Position numbers and translations under genes: made by a program. From SIG565 sp964607025 (GTDB lineage: Bacteria > Bacillota > Clostridia > Oscillospirales > Acutalibacteraceae), in the NCBI GenBank assembly GCA_964607025.1, contig CAZSIL010000008.1, forward strand, positions 1-64,000: a stretch of 64,000 bases of DNA, read 5' to 3'. Position 1 is the first letter of the stretch; the number at the start of each line of letters is the position of its first letter. Below, piece by piece: positions 31,891-40,641 of the stretch. The notes beneath the pieces are model-generated. The model was not told the origin of the DNA. It was given only the letters and a program-made list of their open reading frames with translations, and did not search any database.

Positions 31891-33105
31891 ATGAAAGCTG
31901 TAATGTACGGCGGCGGAAATATCGGCCGTGGCTTTATCGGAATGTTACTTTCAAGCTCGGGTTATGAGGTGAAATTTGTTGATGTTGTTGATTCGGTTGT
32001 CAATACCCTTAACGAAAAGCATCAGTACCCCGTAAGAATAATCCGCACAGACGGATATACCGATATTGATGTTAAGAACGTTTCGGCTGTAGACGGAAAG
32101 AACCCTGATGCAGTAGCACAAGCAATCGCTGATGCGGATATAATGGCTACCGCTGTCGGTGTAAATGTTCTAAAATTCATTGTAGGGAACATTGCAAACG
32201 GACTTAAGCTCAGAAAGGAAAGGGGAGCCGCCCCTTTAAACATCCTTATCTGCGAAAACCTTATGGATGCAAATAAGGTAATTGAGGGTATGATTAAGGA
32301 ATATTTGAACGATGAAGAAAAGGCATGGTTTGACGAAAACGTTGGACTTGTTGAAGCTTCAATAGGCCGAATGGTTCCTGTTCAGACCGAGGAAATGAAG
32401 GACGGAGACCCGATGAGAGTCTGTGTTGAAAGCTACGGCTTTTTGCCGGTGGATAAGGATGCCTTCAAAGGAGAGATTCCAGAGATTAAGAATATGGTTC
32501 CTTTTGCTCCTTTTGATTTCTATCTTAAGAGAAAACTCTATGTTCACAATATGGGACACGCCACTTGTGCGTATCTCGGCGACATTTTAGGGCTTGAATA
32601 TATTTATGAAGCAATCGACAAGGATGAGGTTTATATCATTGTTAAGGGCGCTATGGAAGAAAGCGCGAGGGCACTTTCAAAGAAATACGGGGTAGCACTT
32701 GAAGAAGTAATGCTTCACATTACCGACCTTCTTAACCGCTTTACAAATACTGCGCTCAGAGATACCTGTAAGCGAGTTGGCGGTGACCCGACAAGAAAGC
32801 TTTCCCCAGCAGACCGTCTTATTGGTTCTTCAAGCTTGGCTCTCGAGGTTGGTATAACCCCCGCATACATAGCAATTGGTGCCGCTGCAGGACTTCACCG
32901 TTACATAAACGAGGCCGAAGGTATGCAACAGTGTGAGGATTCGGCAAATGCCGTCCTGCGTGATGTTTGTCAGCTTGATGTAGGTGGAGAACTAGCCGAG
33001 CTTATTCTTTCGGCGTATAAGATGATAATTGACTCAAAGAGTTTTGGAGAGATTCGCCGTCAAGCCGATTTAATAGTTGCATCAAAACTTAATGATGTTA
33101 TCTAA
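31891..33105 (+). CDS. mtlD: Mannitol-1-phosphate 5-dehydrogenase-like protein
   Basis: A 404-residue polyol dehydrogenase of the MtlD type, converting mannitol-1-phosphate and fructose-6-phosphate with NAD(H). The Rossmann loop MYGGGNIGRGFIGMLL at residues 5-20 follows the MtlD pattern GxGNIGRGFIG; ICENLMDA near 124 and SIGRMVP near 156 and KRKLYVHNMGHATCAYLG near 214 correspond to the conserved catalytic Lys-Asn-His region. It is a little longer than usual (370-390). No mannitol PTS genes lie beside it, so the physiological polyol phosphate may differ. AAGGGG precedes the ATG. Confidence 0.85.
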   Translation: MKAVMYGGGNIGRGFIGMLLSSSGYEVKFVDVVDSVVNTLNEKHQYPVRIIRTDGYTDIDVKNVSAVDGKNPDAVAQAIADADIMATAVGVNVLKFIVGNIANGLKLRKERGAAPLNILICENLMDANKVIEGMIKEYLNDEEKAWFDENVGLVEASIGRMVPVQTEEMKDGDPMRVCVESYGFLPVDKDAFKGEIPEIKNMVPFAPFDFYLKRKLYVHNMGHATCAYLGDILGLEYIYEAIDKDEVYIIVKGAMEESARALSKKYGVALEEVMLHITDLLNRFTNTALRDTCKRVGGDPTRKLSPADRLIGSSSLALEVGITPAYIAIGAAAGLHRYINEAEGMQQCEDSANAVLRDVCQLDVGGELAELILSAYKMIIDSKSFGEIRRQADLIVASKLNDVI

Positions 33106-33149
33106 AAATCCCGACACGATAGAGTTGGCGCACAAGGTAATATAATTAA

Positions 33150-33182
33150 ACGGATGTGTAGAAATTCTACACATCCGTTTTT
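33150..33182 (+). terminator. Terminator after the mtlD-like gene
   Basis: AACGGATGTGTAGAA / TTCTACACATCCGTT, loopless-looking long stem, then TTTT. Confidence 0.9.
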
Positions 33183-33345
33183 ACTATCTGAAAAGACGAA
33201 GCGGCAAACACGGGATGGTGGTTACTCGGCGACCGCTTATGGCAGTACCCGCCGAGCACTTCGGCGCTTAAAACAATTATCAATTGTTTTCTTTACGCGC
33301 CTTACCCTCTCAGTGTTCGAGTCCGTCAATACACAAATAAAAAAG
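33183..33345. repeat. Non-coding palindrome-rich stretch near tRNA-Thr
   Basis: No gene is seen. Contents: GCCGA/TCGGC at 33,251-33,265; a 9-bp perfect hairpin AAAACAATT / AATTGTTTT at 33,270-33,290; and GTTCGAGTCCGTC at 33,315-33,327, an inverted copy of the T-arm of the neighbouring tRNA-Thr gene. Confidence 0.5.
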
Positions 33346-33374
33346 GCACCCACTTAACAGTGAGTGCTTTTTAA
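33345..33374 (-). terminator. Terminator of tRNA-Thr
   Basis: On the minus strand AAGCACTCACTG / AGTGGGTGCCTT-type pairing with one bulge, then TTTTTT, right after the tRNA. Confidence 0.65.
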
Positions 33375-33375
33375 T

Positions 33376-33451
33376 TGGAGCTGGTGGACGGACTCGAACC
33401 CCCGACCTGCTGATTACAAATCAGCTGCTCTACCAACTGAGCTACACCAGC
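33376..33451 (-). tRNA. tRNA-Thr (anticodon TGT), CCA encoded
   Basis: Minus strand: acceptor stem GCTGGTG / CACCAGC, D-arm GCTCAGTTGGTAGAGC, anticodon arm GCTGATTTGTAATCAGC with loop TTTGTAA and anticodon TGT, T-arm with GGTTCGAGTCC, then T and CCA. All arms fold as expected. Confidence 0.96.
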
Positions 33452-33534
33452 ACATATTTAACTTAAAAATAGTGCCTAAATAATATAACATAAAGAAAAA
33501 ATATTGTCAAGGTGTTTTTGAAAATAATTGCCGG

Positions 33535-33563
33535 TTGCCAAAAATTATTTATTATAGTATAAT
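33535..33563 (+). promoter_or_regulatory. Promoter of the yhaM-trmK-rqcH cluster
   Basis: -35 TTGCCA (33,535-33,540), 17-base spacer, -10 TATAAT (33,558-33,563). Confidence 0.7.
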
Positions 33564-33593
33564 TAGTATATGATTTAGGTAAGGGGTGCCGAT

Positions 33594-34565
33594 ATGAATT
33601 TTAATGCACTTGATAATAAAGGTACGGTGGAGGGCTTTTGCCTTGTAAAAACCATTGAAGTTCGCACGTCGTCAAAAGGGGACAACTATCTTAATATGAC
33701 GCTCGGTGACGCATCGGGTGAGATAAATGCAAAGCTTTGGGGATATATACCTACCCAACACGGCGAATATGAAGCCAACTCTCTGGTAAAGGTTCGGGGC
33801 GTTATAAGCGTTTATGCCGGAAACGACCAGTTGCGTGTAGACCGCATACGTCCCGTTATTGAATCGGACAACGTTAAGCTCGAAGATTTTGTTAAAACAG
33901 CAGAGTATGACAGTGCCGCCATGTACGAAGAATTACATAGTGTTGCCGAAAATTTTGAAGATAAGGATTTATCCCGTTTGGTGACGCATATTCTCGAAGA
34001 AAACAGAACGGCAATGCTTTATTGGCCTGCGGCTTTTAAACTTCATCACGCCTTCCGCGGCGGTTTACTTTTGCATACTCTATCAATCGTTCGACTTGCT
34101 GAGTCGGTTTGCGAAATTTATCCGTTTGTTGACAGAGAACTTCTTTTATCGGGCGCTATTTTGCACGATATTGCAAAAATCACCGAATATGAGGTTGCTG
34201 ATACGGGCATAGCGTCGGGCTATTCGGTGCGCGGCAATTTGCTCGGGCACTTAGCCGAAGGCGCAATGCTTATCAGAAAAGCCGCCGAAACGCTTGGCAT
34301 ACCGTCGGAAAAATCAATGCTGCTTGAGCATATGGTTTTATCTCACCACGGTGAGCCCGAGTTTGGTGCGGCAGTGCGGCCGATGTTTATCGAAGCTGAG
34401 TTACTCAGCCAACTTGACTTGATTGACGCTGAGCTTTTTGAAATGCGCGAAGCGCTTGAATCTGCCGCTGAAAATGATTTTACAGGCAAACTCTGGATGA
34501 TGGATAACCGCAAACTTTATAAGCACGGAAGAAAAGATATGAATAACGGACCAAAGTTGTTCTAA
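33594..34565 (+). CDS. YhaM-like 3'-5' exoribonuclease (OB fold plus HD domain)
   Basis: A 323-residue protein with an N-terminal OB-fold nucleic-acid-binding domain (about 12-85: LVKTIEVRTSSKGDNYLNMTL, then INAKLWG and LVKVRGVISVYAGNDQLRVD) and a C-terminal HD phosphohydrolase domain (about 140-300). The HD domain has HHAFRGGLLLHTLSIV, LLSGAILHDIAK (His-Asp metal pair), LGHLAEG and LSHHGEPEFGA. This is the layout of YhaM, a Firmicute 3'-5' RNA exonuclease. Length matches (about 310-320). It leads a same-strand cluster with genes for tRNA methylation and ribosome rescue. Confidence 0.88.
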   Translation: MNFNALDNKGTVEGFCLVKTIEVRTSSKGDNYLNMTLGDASGEINAKLWGYIPTQHGEYEANSLVKVRGVISVYAGNDQLRVDRIRPVIESDNVKLEDFVKTAEYDSAAMYEELHSVAENFEDKDLSRLVTHILEENRTAMLYWPAAFKLHHAFRGGLLLHTLSIVRLAESVCEIYPFVDRELLLSGAILHDIAKITEYEVADTGIASGYSVRGNLLGHLAEGAMLIRKAAETLGIPSEKSMLLEHMVLSHHGEPEFGAAVRPMFIEAELLSQLDLIDAELFEMREALESAAENDFTGKLWMMDNRKLYKHGRKDMNNGPKLF

Positions 34566-34590
34566 AAATAAAAACAAAGGAGAATTTATT

Positions 34591-34788
34591 ATGAAAATTA
34601 CAAAAGATATGTGTATTGGTGACGTACTTGATATGGATACAGGTTGTGCTAAATATTTTTTTGAGATAGGTATGCATTGCTTGGGTTGTCCTGCATCACG
34701 TGGTGAAACTATTGCACAGGCATGTGAAGTCCACGGTACCGATTGTGCTGAGCTGGTTGCAAAGCTCAATGAGTATTTCGGTGACTAG
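34591..34788 (+). CDS. DUF1858 small protein
   Basis: A 65-residue protein with the DUF1858 pattern: MKITKDMCIGDVLDMDTGCAKYFFEIGMHCLGCPASRGETI, where CLGCP is the redox-disulfide-type pair. The domain occurs alone or fused in ScdA-like iron-sulfur repair proteins and near hybrid-cluster proteins. Its job here is not known; a thiol redox or Fe-S role is an inference from the CxxC. AAGGAG precedes the start, and trmK begins two bases after its stop codon. Confidence 0.85.
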   Translation: MKITKDMCIGDVLDMDTGCAKYFFEIGMHCLGCPASRGETIAQACEVHGTDCAELVAKLNEYFGD

Positions 34789-34789
34789 T

Positions 34790-35470
34790 ATGTACAAACT
34801 AAGCCCACGGCTTGAGAAAATCGCCTGGTTGGTACCCGTATCCGCCGCTGTTGCGGATATAGGTGCCGACCACGGCTATTTATCTATTTTTATAGAAAAA
34901 ACCAAGAAACCTAAAAGAATAATTGCGTGTGATATTAACGAAAAACCGCTGCTGTCAGCAAAAAGCAATATAAAAAAAACGGGCTGCGCAAAAATTGAAA
35001 CCCGTCTGTCTGATGGACTTGAAAACATTAAAGAAGGCGAAGTTGACACCATAATTATTGCGGGTATGGGCGGAGAAGTAATATCGGGCATAATTGATAG
35101 GGCAGAGTGGTTAAAAAATGATAAATACACACTGCTTTTACAACCCATGACTGCGGCATCGCATCTACGACGATATTTAAGTGATAACGGTTTTGAGATT
35201 ATATATGAATCGGCAGTGCGTGATTCGGGCAAGATTTACAGCATAATTAAAGCGCAATATAGCGGTATTACTGCAAAGAGGGAAGAAACGTTTTATTATA
35301 TCGGCAAACTAAATCCCAAAAACCTGGTAGACGCCGAGTATATTAAAAAGCAGTTGAGAATTGTACGTGATTGCCGCAATTCACTTGAAAAAATATCCGA
35401 AAAAAAGGAAAAATATATTTATTATAAACTTCTTACAAGGCAGATTGAGAAAATATTAGGAGAAATGTAA
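34790..35470 (+). CDS. trmK: tRNA adenine-22 N1-methyltransferase
   Basis: A 226-residue SAM-dependent enzyme that makes m1A22 in tRNA. The N-terminus YKLSPRLEKIAWLVP is followed by the SAM motif VADIGADHGYLSIFI at about 20-34, IIIAGMGGEVISGII near 86 (the NPPY-equivalent region) and LLLQPMTAASHLRRYL near 112; the C-terminal third is a charged helical coiled coil. The ATG at 34,790 is used because it lies two bases after the DUF1858 stop and starts the conserved N-terminus; the open frame extends further back only by overlap. The rqcH start directly follows its stop. Confidence 0.92.
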   Translation: MYKLSPRLEKIAWLVPVSAAVADIGADHGYLSIFIEKTKKPKRIIACDINEKPLLSAKSNIKKTGCAKIETRLSDGLENIKEGEVDTIIIAGMGGEVISGIIDRAEWLKNDKYTLLLQPMTAASHLRRYLSDNGFEIIYESAVRDSGKIYSIIKAQYSGITAKREETFYYIGKLNPKNLVDAEYIKKQLRIVRDCRNSLEKISEKKEKYIYYKLLTRQIEKILGEM

Positions 35471-37180
35471 ATGGCGCTTGACGGTATATTTCTACATAAG
35501 TTAACGGGGGAACTCAAAACCGTCGAAGGTATGCATATTGATAAAATTTACCAACCGTCCAACGATGAGTTGGTTTTACTGTTGCGCCGTCCCGGCAAAA
35601 GTGTGCGGTTGTTAATTTCGGCAAATCCTGCCCACGCCCGCGTGCATTTTACCGAGTCGCGCCCCGAAAACCCTGAGCGCCCACCTATGTTTTGTATGCT
35701 CCTTCGCAAACATTTATCGTCGGCAAGGATTTTATCGGTAGAGCAAATAGGGCTCGAAAGGATAATAATTTTTAAAACCGTAGCCACAAATGAGATGGGC
35801 GATGCGGTTTATCCCGAACTGATAGTTGAACTTATGGGTGCCGCATCGAACATAATTCTCAAGATGGATGGACTGGTTTTAGACGCGGTGCATCGCAGCA
35901 ATATTGAAGGTAATTCGCGTATTATTCATGCAGGCGCTGTGTATTCATACCCGCCTCGCCCCGATAAAATCAACATTTTGGAAAGCGGCGCCGCTGCCGT
36001 TTATGAAAGGACGCTCACCCTTCAAAAAGAAAAGCTCGATAAGGCATTATTACTTGCCGCCGAAGGATTCTCGCCGCTTATATGCCGTGAGATAGCGGGT
36101 GAAGATATACTTGTATCACAGCTTACGGGGTACCATAAAAATATACTTTTCGAACGCCTTGAAAAAATCGAGAAAGAAATTATTTCGGGCGGAGCGCCGA
36201 CCATTATTAAAAAAAGCGACGGTACGGCATTTGAGTTTTCTTTTTGTGAAATTAATCAATACGGCAGTGATACGAAAAACGAAAGGTATGATAATTACAG
36301 TACCTTGTTAGAAGGGTTTTATACCGCACGTGCGAACCGTCAGCGCATAGTAAAACAATCGCAGGATTTACTAAAAATGTTGACTGTTTTATCTTCTCGT
36401 GCGTCAAAGCGTATGGAAATGAGAAAACTCGATTTAAAGAAGTGTGAAAACAGGGAAGAATTGCGAGTGTTTGGGGAATTGCTAAAGGCAAATCTGCATA
36501 CGATAAAGCAAGGGCAGACGGTGGCGCGGGTGCAAAATTATTATGATGAAAATTTAGGCATTATCAGCATACCTTTAAACCCTGCGCTTTCCCCGCAACA
36601 AAACGCGGCGAAATATTTTAAGGATTATAAAAAGAGTTATACAGCCGAGCAAACGCTCAAAAAATTAATAGAAGAAGACGCTCGTGAAATAGAGTATTTT
36701 GATACCGTTCTTGATGCTCTCTCACGCGCCGCAACATTATCGGAAATTGCAGAAATACGCGAAGAATTGGCAAACGAAGGGTATATCAAGCGTCCCGTTA
36801 TCGCCAAAAAAACGGCGGCAAAGCACAGCTTCATGGAGGAGGTATCACCGTCGGGCTACCGTGTGCTATATGGCAAGAATAACCGCATGAATGAGGAATT
36901 AACTCTTAAAACGGCGGCAAAAAACGATATGTGGTTTCATATTAAAAATATGGCGGGCTCGCACGTCGTGGTTTTGTGCGGCGGCGCACAGCTTACCGAG
37001 GCCGATATGGAGTTTGCTGCAAGGATTGCGGCAAAAAATTCGAAAGGCGCAGCACTTACGTCGGCGCCCGTAGATTACACGCAAATTAAAAACGTTAAAA
37101 AAATCCCGGGAGGAAAAACGGGAATGGTGACATATACGTCGTTTAAAACGTATTTTGTAAAGACAAACGAGGCAGAGTAA
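35471..37180 (+). CDS. rqcH: RqcH / Rqc2 ribosome quality-control factor (NFACT family)
   Basis: A 569-residue protein, once called fibronectin-binding protein, that binds stalled 50S subunits and drives alanine tailing of the trapped peptide. The NFACT-N domain (about 1-190) begins MALDGIFLHKLTGEL and contains RPPMFCMLLRKHL and HRSNIEGNSRIIH. The middle is a long helical coiled coil (about 290-430). The C-terminal NFACT-R domain (about 455-560) has VLYGKNNRMNEELTLKTA, MWFHIKNMAGSHVV and IPGGKTGMVTYTSFKT. Length fits. The start codon abuts the trmK stop. Confidence 0.94.
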   Translation: MALDGIFLHKLTGELKTVEGMHIDKIYQPSNDELVLLLRRPGKSVRLLISANPAHARVHFTESRPENPERPPMFCMLLRKHLSSARILSVEQIGLERIIIFKTVATNEMGDAVYPELIVELMGAASNIILKMDGLVLDAVHRSNIEGNSRIIHAGAVYSYPPRPDKINILESGAAAVYERTLTLQKEKLDKALLLAAEGFSPLICREIAGEDILVSQLTGYHKNILFERLEKIEKEIISGGAPTIIKKSDGTAFEFSFCEINQYGSDTKNERYDNYSTLLEGFYTARANRQRIVKQSQDLLKMLTVLSSRASKRMEMRKLDLKKCENREELRVFGELLKANLHTIKQGQTVARVQNYYDENLGIISIPLNPALSPQQNAAKYFKDYKKSYTAEQTLKKLIEEDAREIEYFDTVLDALSRAATLSEIAEIREELANEGYIKRPVIAKKTAAKHSFMEEVSPSGYRVLYGKNNRMNEELTLKTAAKNDMWFHIKNMAGSHVVVLCGGAQLTEADMEFAARIAAKNSKGAALTSAPVDYTQIKNVKKIPGGKTGMVTYTSFKTYFVKTNEAE

Positions 37181-37223
37181 ACACGAGGCTTGCTCTGCCT
37201 CAAATTTTGTCGAATTTTTTCTC

Positions 37224-37252
37224 TTGCCAAACAAATAAAATAGTAGTATAAT
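37224..37252 (+). promoter_or_regulatory. Promoter of the Wzz-kinase-CapD genes
   Basis: -35 TTGCCA (37,224-37,229), 17-base spacer, -10 TATAAT (37,247-37,252). Confidence 0.65.
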
Positions 37253-37314
37253 TACTGTGTACAAGTGTATTTAAAGAAATATGTACGAGTATCTTTATGG
37301 AAAAGAGGATGATT

Positions 37315-38046
37315 ATGAAAGAAATCACAATTGAGTATTTGGTCACGTTGCTTGTACGCCGTTTGCTTTTGATGTTGTTGGCAGCGGTTGTGTTTGCGGC
37401 GGCGGCATTTGGCTACTGCCACTTCCTTTCACAACCCGTTTATAGAGCAACATCACAAATTGTTGTAAGTAACGGTGCTGTAATTATAGAAAATGATACG
37501 GGTTTAGATGATTCTAAAATTAACGGAAACGATATACAGTCTTCTTTCTATCTTGCCGATGTTTGTGTTGGTCTTTTACAAACACAGGATTTTTACAAAC
37601 AGTTAGCCGAAAAACTCGAGGGTAAGTATTATTACACCGAGCTTGATGGAATTATATCGGTTACAACTAACGGCGAAGAGGATTTGTTTATTAATATATC
37701 GGCAAATCACACTTCTGCCGAAGAAGCCCAAAGAATCACCAACACGATGGTTACAATGGCACCTGAATATTTAAAAGAGTTTATGCCGTTGGCAAAAATT
37801 ATGATAACAGCAACTGCTGACAACGCGTCCAAGGTTTCGCCGCGTACTGTAACAACCACGGGACTGTTCTTTATAATTGGGGCGGCTTTGGTTTATCTTA
37901 TTGCACTGATTGTTGATTTGAACGATAAAACAATAAAAGGTGTTGCCGATTTTACCGATAATTACAACATCTCTGTTTTAGGCGCGGTACCTAACTTTGA
38001 AAACACAGATTCACAAGGGGGTTATTCCTATGCTGAAAAAAGATAA
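37315..38046 (+). CDS. Wzz/YveK-type chain-length determinant, kinase adaptor
   Basis: A 243-residue membrane protein with two helices (about 14-34 and 178-200) enclosing an extracellular domain, and a short cytoplasmic tail. This is the Gram-positive adaptor (CapA/CpsC/YveK) layout; the cytoplasmic C-terminus normally activates the separate BY-kinase. The ATG at 37,315 follows AAGAGG with suitable spacing. The kinase gene overlaps its end by 17 bases, fitting a paired product. A role in capsule or exopolysaccharide chain length is expected. Confidence 0.88.
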   Translation: MKEITIEYLVTLLVRRLLLMLLAAVVFAAAAFGYCHFLSQPVYRATSQIVVSNGAVIIENDTGLDDSKINGNDIQSSFYLADVCVGLLQTQDFYKQLAEKLEGKYYYTELDGIISVTTNGEEDLFINISANHTSAEEAQRITNTMVTMAPEYLKEFMPLAKIMITATADNASKVSPRTVTTTGLFFIIGAALVYLIALIVDLNDKTIKGVADFTDNYNISVLGAVPNFENTDSQGGYSYAEKR

Positions 38047-38758
38047 AAAGGCAGATGCCAAGAACAAGCAAACCCCATTTGCAGTGGTTGAAGCATATAA
38101 TACTATACGTACAAACCTTTTATTTGTATTATCACAGCATAAGGGCAAGACGATTGTGGTATCGAGTGCCAATCCGGGTGAGGGCAAGTCCACAACAGCA
38201 CTTAATATTGCAAGTTCTTTCTCACAGCTTGGGAGTAAGGTTTTGCTTATTGATGCCGATTTGAGAAAACCGATTTTGCACAAAAAAGCTCATATCCAAA
38301 ACGCAAAAGGTCTATCCAGCGTATTAGTTGGATTTTGTGAAAAGGAAGAAGCAATACACGAAATAAATCCGCATTTATTCCTTCTGCCTTCGGGCCCCAC
38401 CCCACCAAATCCGGGCGAATTACTTGCAGGCAACACTTTCGATGAACTTATAACTGTATTTAAGGAAGAATACGATTATATAATTGTTGATACTCCGCCT
38501 ATAAATATTGTATCGGATGCTTTAGTAGTGGCTCCGCGCACCGACGGTATAGTTCTTGTGGCAAGGGATAAAACAACTTATCACGAAGAGTTTAAAAATG
38601 CCGTTTCAAGTATAGAATTTGCCAACATAAAAATACTGGGCGTTGTTATAAACGCGTTGGATATTAAAAGAAGCGAAAAATACAAATACAAGTACAAATA
38701 CAAATATCGTTATAAATATAGCAATCACGCAAACAGCACATACATAAATGATAAATAA
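38030..38758 (+). CDS. CpsD/CapB-type bacterial tyrosine kinase
   Basis: A 242-residue cytoplasmic BY-kinase. Walker A SSANPGEGKSTTALNIA is near residue 42, Walker A' KVLLIDADLRKP near 68 and Walker B YDYIIVDTPP near 146. The C-terminal tail is unusual: seven tyrosines alternate with basic residues (EKYKYKYKYKYRYKYSN), encoded by a near-perfect TACAAA hexamer repeat at 38,681-38,722. Most kinases of this group carry a tyrosine cluster that is autophosphorylated; here the spacing is every second residue. The ATG at 38,030 has AAGGGGG upstream. Confidence 0.92.
   Translation: MLKKDKKADAKNKQTPFAVVEAYNTIRTNLLFVLSQHKGKTIVVSSANPGEGKSTTALNIASSFSQLGSKVLLIDADLRKPILHKKAHIQNAKGLSSVLVGFCEKEEAIHEINPHLFLLPSGPTPPNPGELLAGNTFDELITVFKEEYDYIIVDTPPINIVSDALVVAPRTDGIVLVARDKTTYHEEFKNAVSSIEFANIKILGVVINALDIKRSEKYKYKYKYKYRYKYSNHANSTYINDK
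38681..38722 (+). repeat. Hexamer repeat coding the kinase Tyr-Lys tail
   Basis: About seven units of TAC/TAT plus AAA/AAG/CGT. Slippage here would change the number of tyrosines without a frameshift. Confidence 0.8.
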
Positions 38759-38772
38759 AGGGAAGGTTAGTT

Positions 38773-40641
38773 ATGAGGAATAACAAAAGGCCCTTCGATT
38801 ATAAACGTTTGTTACCGATTCTTGCGGATGCCGTTGTTTTGTTTGTTACGGAAGTATTATCATACTTTTTCTGGCTGTTTTTAACAGGTAGACAGGATAT
38901 AATGCGCCCTGAATTGCCGCTATATTTGCTGGGTTTTATTGGATGCGGTGTTTTGGGCATGTGGCTTACAGGCAGTTATCGCACCTTCTATATGGTGGGA
39001 TATATATCTGATTTTGTTCGGTGTACACTCGGATTTCTTGCGGGAGAATTCGCGCTTTTGTTGGTTTGTATCATAGCAAATAAAGGCATATATATTCAAT
39101 TTACCGCCATATCCTTGCTTGTTGGTTTGTTTGCGCTAATAATGGAGCGTATGTGCTATTATTTGCTTGTAAAGAAATTCTTACACTTCCTTGAAAGCCG
39201 CAGATATCCCGCAACTCTTATTGTCGGAGCGGGAGATGCAGGAAGAACGGTGCTTTCCGAAATCAAGCGCTCTAAAACACACAAATACCGTGTTGTTGGT
39301 TTCGTTGATGATGACCCAAAGAAAATTTCAACCGTTATAGATACCGTAAACGTTTACGGCCCAACAGTGCTTATTCCCGAACTTTGCGCTAAGTATAGGG
39401 TAGAAGAGGTTATTTTTGCAATCCCAACCTGCCCTGAAGACAAGAAGGCGCAGATACTTAAAATTTGTTCTGCCACAAAGTGCAATATAAAAATTGTTCC
39501 GTCTTTGTTAGAACTCAATAGAACGGGTAAGGTACTCTCACAGGCAAAAGCCATAAATGTTGAAGATTTATTAGGACGCGACGTTATTCGAATAAACGAC
39601 CCCGGTCTTGCCGATTTTCTTAACAATAAGGTTGTTTTTGTTACAGGTGTTGGATCTATCGGCAGTGAACTTTGCCGCCAGATAGTGCGGTTCGGTCCTA
39701 AAAAACTTGTAATGATAGATATTTATGAAAACAATGCCTATGATATCCAGCAAGAACTTATAAGAAATGGCTACGGTAATTTGATTTCTACCGAGATTGC
39801 TTCGGTCAGAGATTATGATAAGATGAAAGCATTGTTTAAAAATTACCGTCCGCAAATAATTTTCCATGCTGCAGCACACAAGCATGTGCCGCTTATGGAG
39901 GATAACCCCGAAGAAGCAATTAAGAATAACGTGTTCGGTACATATAACGTTGCACGTCTGGCAGCGGAATTTAGCGCTGATAAGATGGTACTTATTTCTA
40001 CCGATAAGGCGGTAAATCCCACCAACGTTATGGGTGCATCAAAGCGTTGTTGTGAGATGGTTATGCAGTATATGGCGCAAACCAAAGAACATACCGAGTA
40101 TGTTGCGGTGCGTTTTGGAAACGTGTTGGGCTCAAACGGCTCGGTTATTCCGCTTTTTTCAAAGCAGATAGAATCAGGCGGTCCGGTCACCGTTACACAC
40201 CCCGATATTATCCGTTACTTTATGACAATACCCGAAGCAGTATCCTTGGTGCTTGAATCGGGCAATTTAGCAAATGGCGGAGAGATTTTTGTTCTCGATA
40301 TGGGTGAGCCGGTTAAAATCACAACTTTGGCTGAAAACCTTATCCGCCTTTACGGATATGAGCCGTATACCGAGATGCCCATTAAGTTTGTGGGACTGCG
40401 CCCAGGTGAAAAACTTTTCGAAGAACTGCTGATGTCTGAAGAAGGTCTTAAATCCACCGACAACAAAAAGATATTTATTGGTAAACAAATAGAGATTGAT
40501 ATCCCCGATTTCGAAAAGAAACTCGTAGCCATAGGAAAGAGCGCAGACAAAAATGATAAAAAGACAACCGTCCAGTTGTTGCACGAAATAGTACCTACAT
40601 TTTCAAATGAGAAGCAGGACAACAATAATGATAAAAACTAA
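38773..40641 (+). CDS. CapD/PglF-type nucleotide-sugar dehydratase, membrane-bound
   Basis: A 622-residue protein with four N-terminal helices (about 14-34, 48-68, 82-104, 112-132), a first Rossmann domain (about 140-260, TLIVGAGDAGRTVLSEI) and a second SDR domain (about 285-570). The SDR domain has VFVTGVGSIGSELCR as cofactor loop, HAAAHKHVPLMEDNPEEA, and the active-site STDKAVNPTNVMGASKR. This is the layout of UDP-GlcNAc 4,6-dehydratases that feed capsule or glycoprotein glycans. It follows the BY-kinase by 14 bases, completing a capsule regulation and precursor set. Confidence 0.93.
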   Translation: MRNNKRPFDYKRLLPILADAVVLFVTEVLSYFFWLFLTGRQDIMRPELPLYLLGFIGCGVLGMWLTGSYRTFYMVGYISDFVRCTLGFLAGEFALLLVCIIANKGIYIQFTAISLLVGLFALIMERMCYYLLVKKFLHFLESRRYPATLIVGAGDAGRTVLSEIKRSKTHKYRVVGFVDDDPKKISTVIDTVNVYGPTVLIPELCAKYRVEEVIFAIPTCPEDKKAQILKICSATKCNIKIVPSLLELNRTGKVLSQAKAINVEDLLGRDVIRINDPGLADFLNNKVVFVTGVGSIGSELCRQIVRFGPKKLVMIDIYENNAYDIQQELIRNGYGNLISTEIASVRDYDKMKALFKNYRPQIIFHAAAHKHVPLMEDNPEEAIKNNVFGTYNVARLAAEFSADKMVLISTDKAVNPTNVMGASKRCCEMVMQYMAQTKEHTEYVAVRFGNVLGSNGSVIPLFSKQIESGGPVTVTHPDIIRYFMTIPEAVSLVLESGNLANGGEIFVLDMGEPVKITTLAENLIRLYGYEPYTEMPIKFVGLRPGEKLFEELLMSEEGLKSTDNKKIFIGKQIEIDIPDFEKKLVAIGKSADKNDKKTTVQLLHEIVPTFSNEKQDNNNDKN

